In this document: piece by piece, positions 37,239 to 49,407 of the stretch
Position numbering within the stretch: the stretch's first letter is position 1
How the letters are laid out: each line of letters starts with the position of its first letter
Assembly (NCBI GenBank): GCA_023053685.1
Contig: JALIGW010000001.1
Span: 48,651,859 to 48,715,858, forward strand
Origin: Diadophis punctatus similis
Taxonomy: Eukaryota > Chordata > Lepidosauria > Squamata > Dipsadidae
Length of the DNA: 64,000 bases
Direction: 5' to 3'
The notes under the pieces: generated by a model
Database searches by the model: none
What the model was told of the DNA's origin: nothing
The model's input: the letters and a program-made list of their open reading frames with translations, nothing else
Made by a program: the position numbers and the translations under genes

Positions 37239-40200
37239 TTAACTAGAATTTCAATAAAACTCTCTATTTCTCTGAATACTATCTCAGCCCACACGGATAT
37301 GGGAAATAATGAGATCTGTAATCTAGCATAGCTGAGGAGTGCTGAGTTGGAGAGATCACAATATTTCACATTACGGCTTCCAAAATTATATAATCTATTT
37401 CATGAATATTTTGTTGCAAGTCCATTCGGAAACCATTGTTTATACAGAAAGTATACTTTAATATGAGACAGAAAGTATCTAGGACATTCAGCTTGGCTGA
37501 GAAAGGGAACAGAAGGACCCTTCTATTAAAGTTAACATTCTCCCCACCCTGATTTTGCCAATTTAAAATATATTTTTGTAGAAAGTGAGAATTTTTAGGA
37601 AAGTATATAAAGCAAATAGATTCAAATTTCTGTTTCCATCAGTAAAGTATATAATCATATATTGCCTTAATTTTTTACAGCTCAAGGCAGCATACATAAT
37701 GCTCCGGCCTTCTCTTTTTACCACAAAAACAACACTATAATATGGGTTGGACTGAGACAAGAGTGACCAGCCCAAAGTCACTGAGCCATCTTTCATACCT
37801 GAGGAACAACTAGAACTCATGACTTCCTAGTCTAGCACCTTCACCATTACTCCATCTTGATTACCCCTCTTCCCTTTTTTGGGACAGAGAACATATAATC
37901 TTACAACAGATAATAAGCAACACAAACTTGTCAATTTCTGTGCAGTGAGCAAAACAGAATGAAGTAAATCAATTGCCTTCTTCATACCCTTTCAAGAACT
38001 TAGCAAAGCTTTATGACATCGACATGGAAATAGATTCTTTCCATAGTATATTAGTGTTGAATCATTTAAAAGCCCAGCAATACAAAGATGGTCTTAACTG
38101 ATGGAACTCTTGTCACCTAATCTCCATCAAACAGGCCTTCATGTGTGTGAAATCTGACTTGTGCATATTTGAAGCTTTAAATATTAAGTGCAGCATTATG
38201 GAATAAAGCAGGGAGGCAGCCAGTCTACTGCTCCTGCTTTGTATAAAAAGTACCTCAAGGATCTCAACTGAAGGAAATACCTGTGCTCTTAAACATGACT
38301 CTTATAGCATTGTACACGGTTTTAAGTAAGCTTCCTTAGTTGTCAAAAGCCCTTAGGTTTTGATTCCGATAATCTTAAGTAAACACACTCCAAACAAATC
38401 TAAACAGACATGAACTCAACTGTTATTGACATAATCAACTGATTACATGAAAGAGACCTCAAGATTTCCCTACTTTCTGCAAAGAGTAACTTTTGTGCTT
38501 GCAACTGTGCTCTGCAATTATTTTCTTGAGAGATTTATCAGCTAAACCTTTGAGCAAGATGCAGCAGGGTGAGAAGAGCTATTCATTTGAGGGAATAAAT
38601 TTGAGGAAAATTCTGAATTTTTCAGCACACTATTGGATTAATTTGTTTTGCATAATCTTTTCCACTTATGCATTGATTTATTTTAATTTTGGTTCTTTTT
38701 ACAGTACTTAAATATTTATGCCTAACTATCATGCTATTGCCTTTCAGGGGAAGCAACATAATGCAAACACATAAAATGAATAGGAAGTCAAAACCAATAA
38801 ATAAATAAAGGGATAAAGAAAAAGAAATTGAAACATGACTAAAATTAGAGCACATAAATACTATTCACTATACCTCTCTATTATTTTCTATTATTGCAAA
38901 TCCTCATCATTTCTACCACATCCATAAATCTCATCAATTCTATTCAACTTTCTCAATCCTTTTCCACTCAAACATACAATTTTCCTTCATGTTATTTCCT
39001 TTGTAAATTGATCATGTTCATCCTCTCTATATAACCATGCCAACTCAAGTACTATTTTCATATTGGTCACTTGCTTTTATATTCCATTTATATTCATTCC
39101 TCATCTATTCATTCTTGACCTTATCTCTATTTTACCACATATATTTCCAAGGAACTCATTCTAGTGCATTCAACTTTTTTTGTAACCTTAAAATAAATAC
39201 AAACATAAGAGAATATGTCTTTTGCCTCCCAAACTAATTGACCACCCAACCTTATTCTCCATTTTGATTAACAATGAGGGGTATGCAGATGTTTTGTGCA
39301 CCATCTGCTACGAGCCAGGAAGTTAGCCTAGAACCTTCTACATTTTGCCATTTACTACTGAGTTTATCTACTGCATAAATTAAAGCAGTATGTAAAATGT
39401 ATTCCAAAACCAAACACTACACTGATTGTTTACACATACTCTTATGGGTATGAAAGATATTTCTTAGATCTGCTTGTAGTGAAACATTTTGAATTCATGG
39501 GCAGTTGCTTTTAAAAACATCACTAAAACATTCCTAAAGTCTCATCCTGTGTGCACACCAATCTACATGTCAGTGACCTATTTACTGAAACTGCAGCAGA
39601 GCACACAACATGAAATATTTCTTTGGGAAGGCAAATAGTCTTGCTCTTGGATCTGCTGGCTGCTCATTTTCTTTAACCATCCTAATGAGACCTGTACACC
39701 GACACATTTCTCTCTCTCTCTACATATGCAAGCATCAGAGGTACCACAAAATTTAGAAAGAGGACTGAAGTGTAGCATTTAAACGGGATGTTAGCATTTA
39801 CTTATTTACTAGTACACCTTTCATCTAGGAGAAAGATTGCACTATTTCTCAATAGAAATAACACACAAAAGTCAAATCACACAGAGCAATATTTCATTGT
39901 ATAATCTTGATAAAATACAGCATGGAAAGCAAGCAGAGCATGACTTCAGGAATTCTTTCCAAACCTTTGACACGGTGGCCATATGTTTGTGTTTTATGTG
40001 TGCCCTGGGAGGCAAGGGCTGCATACGGCATACGCTGTGCTCTGGGTCATATGACCCAAACAGAAGAGAGGCTACTTAGAACCGAGCAGCTGCCAAGATT
40101 CCACACTGCTGGCCAACTGTTCCTCCCACAATAATGCACTGTGGGAATTTTTCAACATTTTTTCCTCGTAACCCCTGGCCTGATCTGGCCCCATTTACAG

Positions 40201-40814
40201 TATCAATCATTCTTTTGCGGGCTTCTCCCCCACACCCATTTGGCCCTCTTTGGTTCAATATTTGAAGAGGTATTTTGTTGACAGAGTTCTAACCCCAGAT
40301 ACTTTCTATGCAATCTCATGTTGGATTGGGGAAAAAATTAATACATAAATACTTCTTTTGCATGTCTACACCAAACATTTTCATAGAGAAAGATATGCTC
40401 TCTCTGTGACAAAATTACAAGGTGACTAAGGTCTCTATCGAACATAGAAAACAAACTTGCATTGACATTAGACAATAATTGGAAAACATTTTTGGCTATA
40501 TTGTGTCCAGGTGCTCTCCATCAATGAATGATTGCCTTTAATGTATGATCCATTTACAGAGAACATATTTGTCTAGTAGCATGATTATTTTATAAGCAGG
40601 ATATATGGTTAATAGACTAGAGGCATCTGATGCCATCTTATACCAAATGGATAATCAATAAAGCAACCATTAATATGGAGCAGCAAAATAAAGCAGTAAA
40701 AGAGACCACAAGAATTTAAAAGATCAACACAAACTATTGGAAACTGTCAAGCTTCCAAAAGATTGTATAGCAGGCAGAAATCAAAATCATCTGAGAAATT
40801 GTGCCAGAAACTGG

Positions 40815-41290
<476 letters not shown>

Positions 41291-42269
41291 ACATGATCCA
41301 ACATCCAATATTAATTCTGTCATTCTTAATTATACAGCAGTCACTACTATGTTCCATCATTTTTTTCTGCGCATCTACTTTCTACTCCATCTCCTTCCTT
41401 CACCATAGTTTTCCTGCCATCATCAGCTTGGGATGACAAAAACCCAGAGACAGAGAGAACCAAGATAATTTTCCAGTTTGGAGGAAGCAGAAACACAACC
41501 CTACTGATGTCTCACTTTCTCTCTGTTCGGCAGTGAGACTGATTAGCCTTCTGAAATTGTTTTCTGTTAAAAACTGCTAAATTGTGGGCTAAATTGTGAT
41601 AATTATATTTTGCATAGGCTTCATTCAGTCTTTCTCTGCTGATTATTACCAGAGTTTTTTTTTAAAAAAAGTAGGGCAACCCTTCTACTTAAAAAAGAAC
41701 AAATCAGAGAGGTGACCTAGACCTGAGATACTCATTCAAGCTAAAGAAACCAAATTGCAAAGTGCTACATTGCTCTGTTTATATAAGATAGTTTTATCTT
41801 GTTTTATTTCACCATATATAGTTTTTCAAATAAAAAATACGATAAAATGCATTAGCAAGCGAATGGAAGGAGCAAAAAACAACAACCATCCCCAACATCA
41901 ATACATTAAAAAAGCACTACTTGCTTCAAAAGAAATATCTTTATTTGCTAGAAAATGTCTATGTCCATTAAGCCACAAGGCAACAATGAATTGTAACTGA
42001 GGATCTTCATAAAACTGTCTCATAACACAAAACAGAACACACACGGATTTAATATTATTTTTTAGATCCAAACTTTATTTCAGATATGAATTCTAGTTCA
42101 AATATTTCATTAAATGTCTAATCTAACATCTTTAGTAAATCAGAGCTCAGGCAGCAATTGGTTGTCCCCACCTCACTCCAGCCAGTTCTGCCAGCCTGCT
42201 TATTTAGGAGTTATAAATAACATTTCTTCTCCCAAACTGCAATTATAACTAAATGCAAATACAGCTTAC

Positions 42270-42368
42270 CTTAATGCTAGTTGATTGTAGCTTCTGAAAA
42301 AAATACCTCTGGAATGACAAGGGGACTTTCAGCAAGGCAATGACTGCACTGCACAAACAAGCGGTATG
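42270..42368 (-). CDS. INTS7: INTS7 exon, 33 codons
   Basis: Acceptor TTTTGTTCTAG, donor GTAAGC, phase 0 at both ends. Reads HTACLCSAVIALLKVPLSFQ followed by RYFFQKLQSTSIK. Its upstream partner is the exon ending SYM at 44363, joined through a GC-AG intron. Confidence 0.96.
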
Positions 42369-42589
42369 CTAGAACAAAAGAATGGCAAGTCTGAACAGAA
42401 TTATTTGTTTGACAAAAGGAATAGGAAATATCATGAACAAACTCTGGGCGCTAGTACTTCAGTTCCTGGTGCTTAGGAAGCCAAGACACAACATACTATT
42501 GATCCAAAAAGCTCCAGAGATAGGAAACTGGAGATGGAAGAAATCTGGAAGAAAATTTGCAAATCCTAAGAACACCCGTGTCCCTATAC

Positions 42590-43391
42590 TAAGGTGACCA
42601 GATTTTTTTTTTAAGCGGGACACCATTGACGGGGTGGGTGGGTTTCTAGGGGAGCCGCCATTTGAGTTTTGCCCTCTGCGCATGCGCAGAACGCTGTGTG
42701 CATGCACAGAGGGCAAAAGAACGCAAATGTCGGCGTCCAGGTGGGTGGGGGGAGGCGGGAGGCCTTTCCTCGCCTCCCGCCTCCCCTTCAGGAGCCGGCA
42801 GTGGCTTGGGCTGGCTGGCTGGCAAGCGAGCGAGCGGGGCTGGCTTGGGAAGGGGAGCAGCCCGGAGATGGTGCTCCAACCCAGCGTCTCTTGGCTCTCC
42901 TGCTCCCCCTCCGCCAGTGCTGGGCTGCTGGAGTGACAGGGGGAGAAAGGAGATCAGGAGGCGGCGGCGGATCACAACAACCCCAGCGGCAGCTCCAGGC
43001 AGAGAGAGAGAGAGAGAGAAGCGAGTGAGCAAGTCACTCCGCCGCGCGCGCTCACGAACACACACACACACACAAGCGCGCATACAGGCGCGTGCGGCGG
43101 AGTGACTTGCTCGCTCGCTTCTCTCTCTCTCTCTGCCTGGAGCTGCCGCTGGGGTTGTTGTGATCCACCGCCGCCTCCTGATCTCCTTTCTCCCCCTGTC
43201 ACTCCAGCAGCCCAGCGCTGGCAGAGGGGGAGCAGGAGAGCCAAGAGTAAGGTGACCAGACCTCCCGCTGTTTCTTTTCAAAATGGCATTCTTTCCAAAA
43301 AAGCGTGACTTTTTGGAAACAATGCGGGATGCGGGACACATGCTTGAAAAGCGTGTCTGTCCCGCCAAAAGCGGGACGTCTGGTCACCTTA
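42590..43391. mobile_element. 802-bp hAT-like element with large internal palindrome
   Basis: Inverted ends TAAGGTGACCAGATTTTTTT and CGTCTGGTCACCTTA. Perfect 8-bp duplication CCCTATAC at 42582-42589 and 43392-43399. Inside are a TGCGCATGCGCA core (42677-42688), a long inverted repeat (42888-43045 against 43094-43247) and a second copy of the left end, TAAGGTGACCAGACC, at 43248. No transposase. ORFs here are GC-rich artefacts. Confidence 0.93.
42888..43247. repeat. Inverted repeat, arms of about 155 bp, 48-bp loop
   Basis: Left arm runs CTCTTGGCTCTCCTGC through GGCAGCTCCAGGCAGAG to GTCACTCCGCCGC; the right arm is its reverse complement with few mismatches. The loop (43046-43093) holds an (AC)n and CpG-rich flanks. 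Confidence 0.93.
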
Positions 43392-43399
43392 CCCTATAC

Positions 43400-44362
43400 T
43401 GAACTGGGCATACAAGAGAATATCTGATGTTGACAGTCAGCGTCAATTTGGTGCTTATCTTGACTTATTCTAATAATCCTCCAATTAGCAAAATTATTTC
43501 CTTGCTTGGCTGAAAGATTATAGGAACTGAGGTCTGAAGCATGCCAGCAAAGGTTGCACTACAGTCAGCAAAAGTGGCCAGCAAGATATGGACCTGAACT
43601 CAGACTAACCTTGTTGGGTCAGATCAAAAGTCTAACTAATCCAATATCCTGTTTGGTCAATCTGATGTCTTTAGGAAGTATGCAAACAAATACTGAGGTA
43701 ATTGTCCTCCTTCCTGCTGTTCAGGTGTTATTTAAATTTCAGTTTTTCTTCAGAAGTCTATGCTCTTCTTCATGAACATAAAAATTAAAATCTACCTGCA
43801 CAACAGGCAAAACAAATCTCAAAATATATGCTGTCTTTTCCAAGGGATCAAATAAAAATGGCTTGAAGAACATCTAAAATCTTACTTTTGTTCCAAGTAC
43901 AGAAAATAGAGTAAACTCAATGCAACATTGATTGTTTGCCACTTCATTTTTGGAACAAGTACTAAATGGCACTAGTATTCATAGACGACTGAGCCAATAA
44001 AAGAAATACTAGACTGGTTAAAAGCCGTGCTGAAACCCAATCAGTATTACTGAATAAAGCAAAGATAGAACAATTATATAAGGTCTCTGGCATGACTCTA
44101 CAATTAAACCTTTTATACAATGCACATCATAGCATGAGAGCTTGAAGTATATTTTAAAAATTCAACTTCTGGAAAATGAAATGAAATTAGGCAGAAAAGA
44201 GAAGCAGTCTCATCCCTACTTTTCTATTGAAGAATATTTTGATTAAATATATGTAAATACACGTAAAAAAAACCATATTTAGCTTTTCAGTTTGAGGATT
44301 CTGTTCCCTTATCTCAGGCCAAAAGCTGGAGTGTTTTCCATATAATAAATGATATTACTTGC
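43400..44362 (-). other. INTS7: INTS7 intron portion, nothing further seen
   Basis: Sequence between the hAT-like element and the exon at 44363; no repeat recognised. Confidence 0.6.
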
Positions 44363-44495
44363 CATGTAGGATACTGGTGCATATTTTCGGTTCAGGGATT
44401 CCACTTCTTCCAACACATGGCCAAACACAGACATCATTCTCCTTTCATATTCACTTGCAGCATGGGCCGCTCCAGCAGAGCCATATTCCTGAAAG
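44363..44495 (-). CDS. INTS7: INTS7 exon with a GC splice donor
   Basis: 133 nt, entering in phase 2 (first base completes a Ser codon) and leaving in phase 0. Reads FQEYGSAGAAHAASEYERRM, MSVFGHVLEEVESLNRKY and ends APVSYM. The acceptor is TTTTTAAACAG. The donor is ATG|GCAAGT, a GC-AG type: no GT at this point keeps the frame to the next exon (HTACLC...). Confidence 0.96.
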
Positions 44496-44557
44496 CTGTT
44501 TAAAAAGGTAGATATTCAGGGTGCAGTTATTTTCTTTCCTGCAGAGCACTTTGTGTA

Positions 44558-44928
44558 CAGGCAGTCTCTGACTTACAACAGTTCATTTAGTAATTGTTCA
44601 AAGTTACAGCAGCACCAAGTGACTTATGACTATTTTTCCACACTTACGACTGTTGCAGCATCCCCATGGTCATGTTATCAAACTTAAGATGCTTGGCAAC
44701 TGGCAGGTATTTATGACGGTTGCAGTGCCCCAGAGTCATGTGATCACTTTTTGCAACCTTCTGACAAGCAAAGTCAATGGGTAAGCCAGATTCACTTAAC
44801 AACCACAGTGATCCACTTAACAACTGTGGCAAGAAAAGTCGTACAATGGGGCAAAATTCACTTAAGAACTGTCTCACTTAACAACAGAAATTGTAGCTCA
44901 ATTGTGGTTGTAAGTTGAGGACTACCTG
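44558..44928 (-). mobile_element. GTAGTCCTCGACTTA-family inverted-repeat element, full length
   Basis: Ends CAGGCAGTCTCTGACTTACA and TGTAAGTTGAGGACTACCTG, flanked by TA on both sides. Interior has repeated CACTTAACAAC-like units and CATGTGATCAC. Sits 63 bp from the INTS7 exon at 44363-44495. Relatives at 27955, 52023, 54031, 56118, 60370 and 60864. Confidence 0.85.
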
Positions 44929-44994
44929 TATTTACACATATTTGAAGCATCTAGTTGAAAGGGTTAACAGTATAAAGAATATCAATTATATTAC

Positions 44995-45225
44995 TTATGC
45001 AAAATTAAACACAGAATATACCAAGAGTAATATTCCTGGATAGTTTCTTGTATTCTCTTCAATATTGGAGCCATTATGTTGCTTAAATCTTCATAATAGT
45101 TTTCTTTTTCCCAGTTAACATCTCGTTTTCCTGAACATTTAAAATTCTCCAAACCATCTGGGGTATATCTCCAAGTCCAGCCTTTTAAATAATGAATTGA
45201 ATAAGTGGTGACTGCTCTCAACTCA
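44995..45225 (-). other. Possible decayed L1-type ORF2 fragment
   Basis: An open minus-strand frame includes RDVNWEKENYYEDLSNI and APILKRIQETIQ, a layout that reminds me of the region after the reverse transcriptase palm in L1-type LINEs. It is not an INTS7 exon, because the exons on either side join directly in phase. Low certainty. Confidence 0.25.
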
Positions 45226-45380
45226 CCCAGATTTTAGGCTGAGCACTAGATTCATATGGATTGATGATGAAGTCTAACAGGACTAAATCAGTGCTGAATG
45301 CAATGTCTCAAATAAAGCTCCAGAACCTTTTCTAATATTGCACAAGAAATATGCAAATGCTCGCTAGCAGAAAATAATTA

Positions 45381-45607
45381 AAGCCGAGGTGGCGCAGCGG
45401 TTAGAGTGAAGTACTGCAGGCCACTTTAGCTGACTGTGATCCGCAGGTCAGCGATTCAAATCTCACCGGCTCAAGGTTGACTCAGCCTTCTATCCTTCCG
45501 AGGTAGGTAAAATGGGGACCCAGATTGTTGGGGCAATATAAATATACATTGCTTACTGGTGTAAACTGCTTAGAGAGTGCTTGCACTGTGAGGCTGTATA
45601 TAAATCT
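45381..45607 (+). mobile_element. tRNA-derived squamate SINE, same variant as 17242
   Basis: Shares GCCGAGGTGGCGCAGCGG, GCTGACTGTGATCCGCAGG, ATATAAATATACATTGCTTA and GTATATAAATCTCACAAA with the copy at 17242-17483. Confidence 0.92.
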
Positions 45608-45668
45608 CACAAACAAACAAACAAATAAACAAACAAACAAACAAACAATCAAACAAACAAACAAATAA
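45608..45668. repeat. (ACAA)n tail of the SINE
   Basis: About 60 bp of ACAA units with occasional ATAA, directly after the SINE 3' end. Confidence 0.93.
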
Positions 45669-45975
45669 GAAAAGCACTTCCTGAACCAGGACATTAGAGC
45701 CGTGTTTCTTAACCCTGACAAATTTAACATATGTGGGGTTCAGTTCCCAGGATTCCCCAGTTGCTAAGGTTGAGACACACTACACTAAACTAGAGATAGG
45801 TTGCTCTTTATATTCAAGCTGAAAGATTGCTTGTATAGGTATGAACTTTGGAAAAAATAAGGCCCATGTCCACTCTAAAGCACCTGTGCGGCTTTAGATC
45901 AAAGTACAGCACATCCCCAGAAGAAATATTCATTTAAGACAGCTGTTTTCCATAAGTGTACTTGAGGTCCTAGAT

Positions 45976-46398
45976 CAGTGATGGCGAACCTTTTTTCCCT
46001 CGGGTGCCGAAATAGTGTGCGTGCACGCTATCGCAAGCACGTGCGTGCCCACACCCATAATTCAAAGCCCCCCACTTGCCCCACCCCCCCTGCGCATGTG
46101 TGCACGACCCCCCCACTCCCCCATTTCCTGACTTCCAGTGGACCCGGTAGGCCCATTTTTTGCCCTCCCCAGGCTCCAGAGGCTTTCTTGGAGGTTGGGG
46201 AGTGCAAAAACACTCCCCCCGCCACCCCGGAGGCCCTCTGGAGGCTGAAATCGCCCTCCCAGAGCCTCTGCGCAAGCTAAAAATCAGCTGGCGGGCACGC
46301 ACATGTGCGCTGTTGCTGAGCTAGGGCAACGGCTCGCGTGCCAGCAGATATGGCTCCGCGTGCCACCTGTGGCACCCGTGCCATAGGTTCGCCATCAG
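45976..46398. mobile_element. hAT-like nonautonomous element (GATGGCGAACC family), copy 2
   Basis: 423 bp with ends CAGTGATGGCGAACCTTTTT and CCATAGGTTCGCCATCAG. Perfect 8-bp duplication TCCTAGAT at 45968-45975 and 46399-46406. The interior is CCCC-rich and differs from copy 1 at 7287. Confidence 0.92.
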
Positions 46399-46410
46399 TC
46401 CTAGATTGTA

Positions 46411-46502
46411 GGGGGCAATATGCTGCCATTTATTAACCACTCAGAGAGTGCTGTAAAGCATTGTGGAGCTGTATATAAGTCTAAGTGCTATTGCTATTGC
46501 TA
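46411..46502 (+). mobile_element. SINE 3' fragment
   Basis: GGGGGCAATATGCTGCC to GTATATAAGTCTAAGTGC and TATTGCTATTGCT, the 3' third of the tRNA-derived SINE. The head is absent. Confidence 0.85.
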
Positions 46503-46733
46503 CCTTGCTTTCATAAAGATTTCAAGAAGCAGCTGTTGAGTGCTCTTTTACAGAAACTTTGTATAGCTTTTATTTTATAACAGAACTGCTCAGATGAGCC
46601 TTCCAGCATATTCTTCCAGATATGCTGGACTTTAGCTCCCATAATGTCCAGCCAACATATGGAGGGAACATGAATATTAGTGAAAAGATTAGCAAATAAA
46701 AGAAAGACAAAAGGCAATCTGAATTAGGTATAC

Positions 46734-46802
46734 CTTGCAGATTCAGGATCTAAGATCAGAGCTTCAATTGCATGTGATATTAATAAGCAACTCTGCTGCT
46801 GC
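46734..46802 (-). CDS. INTS7: INTS7 exon, 23 codons
   Basis: 69 nt, phase 2 to phase 2. Acceptor TTACTTCAG, donor AAG|GTATACC. The first base completes Leu, then QQQSCLLISHAIEALILDPE and SA plus AG of Ser. Too short for an ordinary ORF scan but an exact continuation of both neighbouring exons. Confidence 0.96.
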
Positions 46803-47372
46803 CTGAAGTAACGTTAAAGAATATTAACAAAGAAAAGTTGCAACATACATTTTATATTATCTTACGCATAAAAGGATTTGAATAATGATGGGAAACCAGC
46901 ATTTGTTACACATGCATGACATATCCTATAGCATTGAAAAGTCAGTCTATATAATTGAATGAGACACAAGACACTAACCTGGGGACATTTTTCTCTTGTA
47001 ACAGTGCAATAAAACCTCAGAAGAAGTTGGCAGTTGGTGATGCAAGACATAAAAGGCCTGAATGAACAGTTCACAGGATATGGCTAGCAGCCCAGGGCAG
47101 ACATATGTGCAAGCAAGAGAGATCTATGCACAGTTGGAAGTTCATTTGTAGCAGCAGTTCCCATTGCCAAAAGAATAAATGAAGCAAATAAGAGTCTTAA
47201 ATAACAAAGTGGAAGAAATGGGGAGAGTCCTGCTTTCCCAAAGCAAAATTAAACCTATAATACTGCCTTTCAAAAAAAAAATTAATTTTACACTATTTCC
47301 CATTGGGTTAACAGAAAGCATATTTTGCATATACAAAATTGCCTTCTCAATTATTTGCATATGTAGCTAGAG

Positions 47373-47583
47373 CAGCGGTTCTCAACCTAGGGGTCGCGAT
47401 CCCTTTGGGGGTCGAATGACCCTTTCACATGGGTCGGGAGACTTCACCCGGCCGCCATTTGGGTTCTTTTACCCTCTACGCATGCGCAGAATGCTTTGCA
47501 CATGCACAGAGGGTAAAAGAACCCAAATGGCGGCGGCGGGGCGCGGCGGCGGGGCGCGGCATTAGGAAGGTTGAGAACCACTG
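47373..47583. mobile_element. SPIN-type hAT MITE
   Basis: 211 bp with ends CAGCGGTTCTCAACCTAGGG and TTAGGAAGGTTGAGAACCACTG. The left side has GGGTCGCGATCCCTTTGGGG and GTCGAATGACCCTTTCACAT, and the right end GCGGCATTAGGAAGGTTGAG; both agree with SPIN ends as I remember them. Perfect 8-bp duplication AGCTAGAG at 47365-47372 and 47584-47591. The interior is not SPIN-like: an inverted TTTTACCCTCTACGCATGCG core plus GCGGCGGGGCGC repeats. Confidence 0.85.
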
Positions 47584-48466
47584 AGCTAGAGGATAAAGAA
47601 ACAAATCTCAGAACTAGAAAAGAAATATCCAGGGCTTGTGATGTAGGGTAGAGACAAAATGGAAAAGAAAAAAAACACCCCTTCAGAATAGTTCCACTTC
47701 AGATATTACAATGGAACATTCTGAGTCTTCCATGTTTTGACTGAATCACATTCAAAACAATAGTGAGTATTCTTGCATAAGGTACAATGGGGAGCTCCCT
47801 CACGCTCTCTTACTTTTTGTCCTGGGGCTACAACAGTACCGGTAGCTATGCTATGTTGTCTATCAACTTATGTGCAGAAAAACTACCTAGGTGGTGACTT
47901 TCTAAAATAACTTCAACATTTAAAATATATCCAGTCAAACAATGACAACTTTTTCAGATTCTCATGCAACTGAGCCAGGAAATGAAGCAAGCAACAATAA
48001 TGGATTACCTTAACACAACTGCAATTTCCCGGTAACCTGTGCTCCACAACCCAGCAACAGCAGCTCTGTTAATGGGCAATCCCAAGGCCCAATTTTTCAC
48101 TTGGTAACTCATCAACCAAACCCCCAACATATAAATGAAAAAAGCAGGGTGGTTTTTATATTTGGCAATTGGAAGAAACCATATGTACACTGTTTGATGT
48201 ACATGTACAAAATACATTTTTGCATTCAGCAACTTATTCCAAAAAGAAAGCATGATTCAGAGAGAAGATATAGCAAAAGCAGCTATATACTGGCATTACT
48301 ATCTGTAAACTATTAACTTTCTAATATCAGTAATGGAATTTGTGTCTCAAGTTTTAATGGCTTTTGTACTCTCCAACCTTTGGAGAAATGATAACAACAA
48401 TATGGAATGGAATGTCTTGTTTTGCTCCCAGCTCAGAACACAGCTCTGAAGTATAGAGTATTTTGT

Positions 48467-48658
48467 CTCAAAGGTGCTTTTTTCAAGAGGCAACTGGACT
48501 TTTTGGTTTTTCTTTGAAGACGTTTCGGGAGAGCTGAAGAAGCTTCTTGGATGAGAAGCGAAACGTCTTCAAAGAAAAACCAGAAAGTCCAGTTGCCTCT
48601 TGAAAAAAGCACCTTTGGGACAACCATGATCTGGATGAATTACTTATAAAACCATAGA
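48467..48658 (+). mobile_element. Hairpin element with 15-bp flanking direct repeats, copy 2
   Basis: Near-perfect inverted arms from AAAGGTGCTTTTTTCAAGAG to the matching CTCTTGAAAAAAGCACCTTT (48470-48617), then an unpaired tail GGGACAACCATGATCTGGAT. Direct repeats TATAGAGTATTTTGT (48452-48466) and TACAGAGTATTTTGT (48659-48673) match at 14 of 15. Confidence 0.8.
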
Positions 48659-49303
48659 TACAGAGTATTTTGTTCTTGGGCAAAGAAGACACTTGATTTC
48701 ACAATCCTACTTGTGATAATCAAATACAATCACTAATAATAAGAAAATATGGGATGGGCTATATCAAATGGGACACAGCTTAACTTTTAAATTAAATTAA
48801 AAGACGTACTTTCAGTGATGAATTCTGGCAGGCCAACCGCAATTATGCTCTGTTTTTAACTTTAGAAATGAACTCGCATGTGCAAACTGTAAGTATCTAA
48901 GAATTGCCTGCACAAATTTACTCCTACTTAAGCTCCCATAATAGATTCAAGGGAGCCTCTTTGGGAGAAAAACATCCAAGCTCTGGTTGTTTAAGAAATA
49001 AGATAATCAAATTCAAACAAGAATGGCTTCCATACATACAATACATTCTAAGGCAAGGCAAATCCAAGCACTTACAGTAGGGTTTTAAGGGGTTAAATGT
49101 TTATAAACATTGCAAATTGATCAGGGTACAGTAAAGGTTAAGTTTTAAGTACAGTGAAGTTAAGACACCAAATACCTGTCTACATTGTTCAAGCATCTCT
49201 CTTTGTTCTTTTCTTTCGGTATTCATAAATAACAATACAATAGAGGTTCTAGTATTAAATTCCAAGATTTAAGCTTTTTTTCATATTATAAGAAGCAGGA
49301 TAC

Positions 49304-49407
49304 AGTTCCACATTTCTGAGAGTTTCAGAGTCTGCATCAAAAGAAGACTGATAGAGATCGCAGTATCTTGCCGCAAGGTTTCTGAATTCTTCCATGGAGA
49401 GTTTCAT
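49304..49407 (-). CDS. INTS7: INTS7 exon, 34 codons plus two bases
   Basis: 104 nt, phase 0 in, phase 2 out. Acceptor TACTACTGCAG; the donor CT|GTATCC is weak but fits the frame. Reads MKLSMEEFRNLAARYCDLYQ, then SSFDADSETLRNVE and CT of Leu. The upstream intron starts with GC (52483). Confidence 0.96.

Noticed and set aside
42646..43368. 240-residue minus ORF and several plus ORFs
   Set aside because: Cover the internal palindrome of the 802-bp hAT-like element; the two arms encode mirrored peptides.
44991..45221. Considered as an INTS7 exon
   Set aside because: Exons 46734-46802 and 44363-44495 already join directly in phase 2, leaving no room for it.
45482..45730. ORF with Leu-Phe-Val-Cys repeats
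   Set aside because: Antisense translation of the (ACAA)n SINE tail.
46862..47074. 70-residue minus ORF considered as an INTS7 exon
   Set aside because: Exons 49304-49407 and 46734-46802 join directly to give LQQQSC; the ORF has no INTS7 similarity.
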